Assembly: GCA_017441505.1 (NCBI GenBank)
Contig: JAFRXL010000043.1
Span: forward strand, 62,001-126,000
Direction of reading: 5' to 3'
DNA length: 64,000 bases
DNA from: Ruminococcus sp.
Lineage (GTDB): Bacteria > Bacillota > Clostridia > Oscillospirales > Ruminococcaceae
The notes under the pieces are model-generated. The model did no database searches. It was not told where the DNA came from and saw only the letters and a program-made list of their open reading frames with translations. Of the stretch, positions 63,854 to 64,000 are shown piece after piece. Each line of letters starts with the position of its first letter. Positions within the stretch are counted from its first letter, which is position 1. The position numbers were made by a program, and so were the translations under genes.

Positions 63854-64000
63854 CAGTATTGATAACAGGCGGTTCTAAGTGCGGCAAATCCAGCTTTGCG
63901 GAGAAGATATTCGATAGTATAAAAGGCAGAAAGATATATCTTGCCACGATGAAGCCTTACGGTGAAGAAGCTGAGAAAGCAATAGCACGTCACAGGATAT
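63850..64000 (+). CDS. cobU: Adenosylcobinamide kinase/guanylyltransferase (3' partial)
   Basis: The visible 50 residues begin MTVLITGGSKCGKSSFAE, a CobU Walker A, with the KIYLATMKP segment following. Runs off the window. ATGA overlap with cobT indicates coupling. Confidence 0.88.
   Translation, partial: MTVLITGGSKCGKSSFAEKIFDSIKGRKIYLATMKPYGEEAEKAIARHRI

Noticed and set aside
1-64000. CRISPR arrays, tRNA genes, rRNA genes or insertion sequences
   Set aside because: I looked for regularly spaced repeats, tRNA T-loop motifs and transposase-like genes and saw none; a covariance search would be decisive.

Overview
The window looks like a chromosomal segment of an anaerobic, plant-fibre-degrading Clostridia member of the Ruminococcus type. 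This is inferred from dockerin-bearing xylanase and esterase genes, a Na+-pumping oxaloacetate decarboxylase operon, strong AGGAGG-type ribosome binding sites, AT-rich intergenic DNA and Firmicutes gene order. I saw no rRNA, tRNA, CRISPR array, insertion sequence or prophage.

Layout: 1-2459 holds the end of a TetM/EF-G-like ribosomal GTPase fused to a Rae1/YacP-type NYN endonuclease. 2738-6198 is a four-gene sodium-pump decarboxylase operon. 6266-7288 is a gene-free kilobase with a strong promoter and many hairpins, followed by a degenerate VanY-like protein. 8371-11054 carries a carboxypeptidase-regulatory-like protein, a SpoIID-like/peptidoglycan-binding protein and a small peptidoglycan-binding protein. 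A roughly 370 bp multi-hairpin palindromic element then separates these from a convergent htrA gene. 13059-22451 is a fibre-degradation island: a GH5 lipoprotein cellulase, an AraC regulator, a 1303-residue CBM22-GH10-CBM22-dockerin-GH43-CBM6 enzyme, and a CBM22-dockerin-SGNH esterase.

23255-27904 is a complete spoIIIAA-AH operon. It leads into a conserved housekeeping super-operon (asp23-like, nusB, a TsaD paralogue, xseA, xseB, ispA, dxs, tlyA, nadK, argR, recN, histidine phosphatase, GH42 beta-galactosidase, dtd) that ends at a terminator at 40.7 kb. That terminator also contains the ribosome binding site of a class B penicillin-binding protein. 42.4-53.3 kb carries radA, a lipoprotein, maf, a DUF1015 gene, tcdA, an ECF S-component, the fhs-tsaE-tsaB-rpiB-upp operon and a second AraC regulator. 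53.5-57.9 kb holds single-gene units: a small membrane protein, ogg, a TPM-domain lipoprotein, a small alarmone synthetase, a DUF6514 protein, a YdbC-like protein and an acidic lipoprotein. 57.9-61.1 kb is a response regulator, ABC transporter and histidine kinase locus. The window ends with a GH16 lipoprotein glucanase and the start of a cobalamin locus (cobT, cobU).

Two modes of fibre attack are visible. Dockerin enzymes are presumably docked to a scaffoldin encoded elsewhere, while GH5 and GH16 are lipoproteins tethered to the membrane. AraC regulators and signal-dependent promoters probably control them. The spoIIIA operon and the SpoIID-like cluster, both behind similar sigma-E-like promoter candidates, suggest sporulation capacity. 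The features most worth a second look are the TetM-Rae1 fusion, the structured kilobase at 6.3-7.3 kb, the multi-hairpin element at 11.1-11.4 kb, the terminator/ribosome-binding-site overlap at 40.7 kb and the divergent TsaD paralogue in the housekeeping operon.
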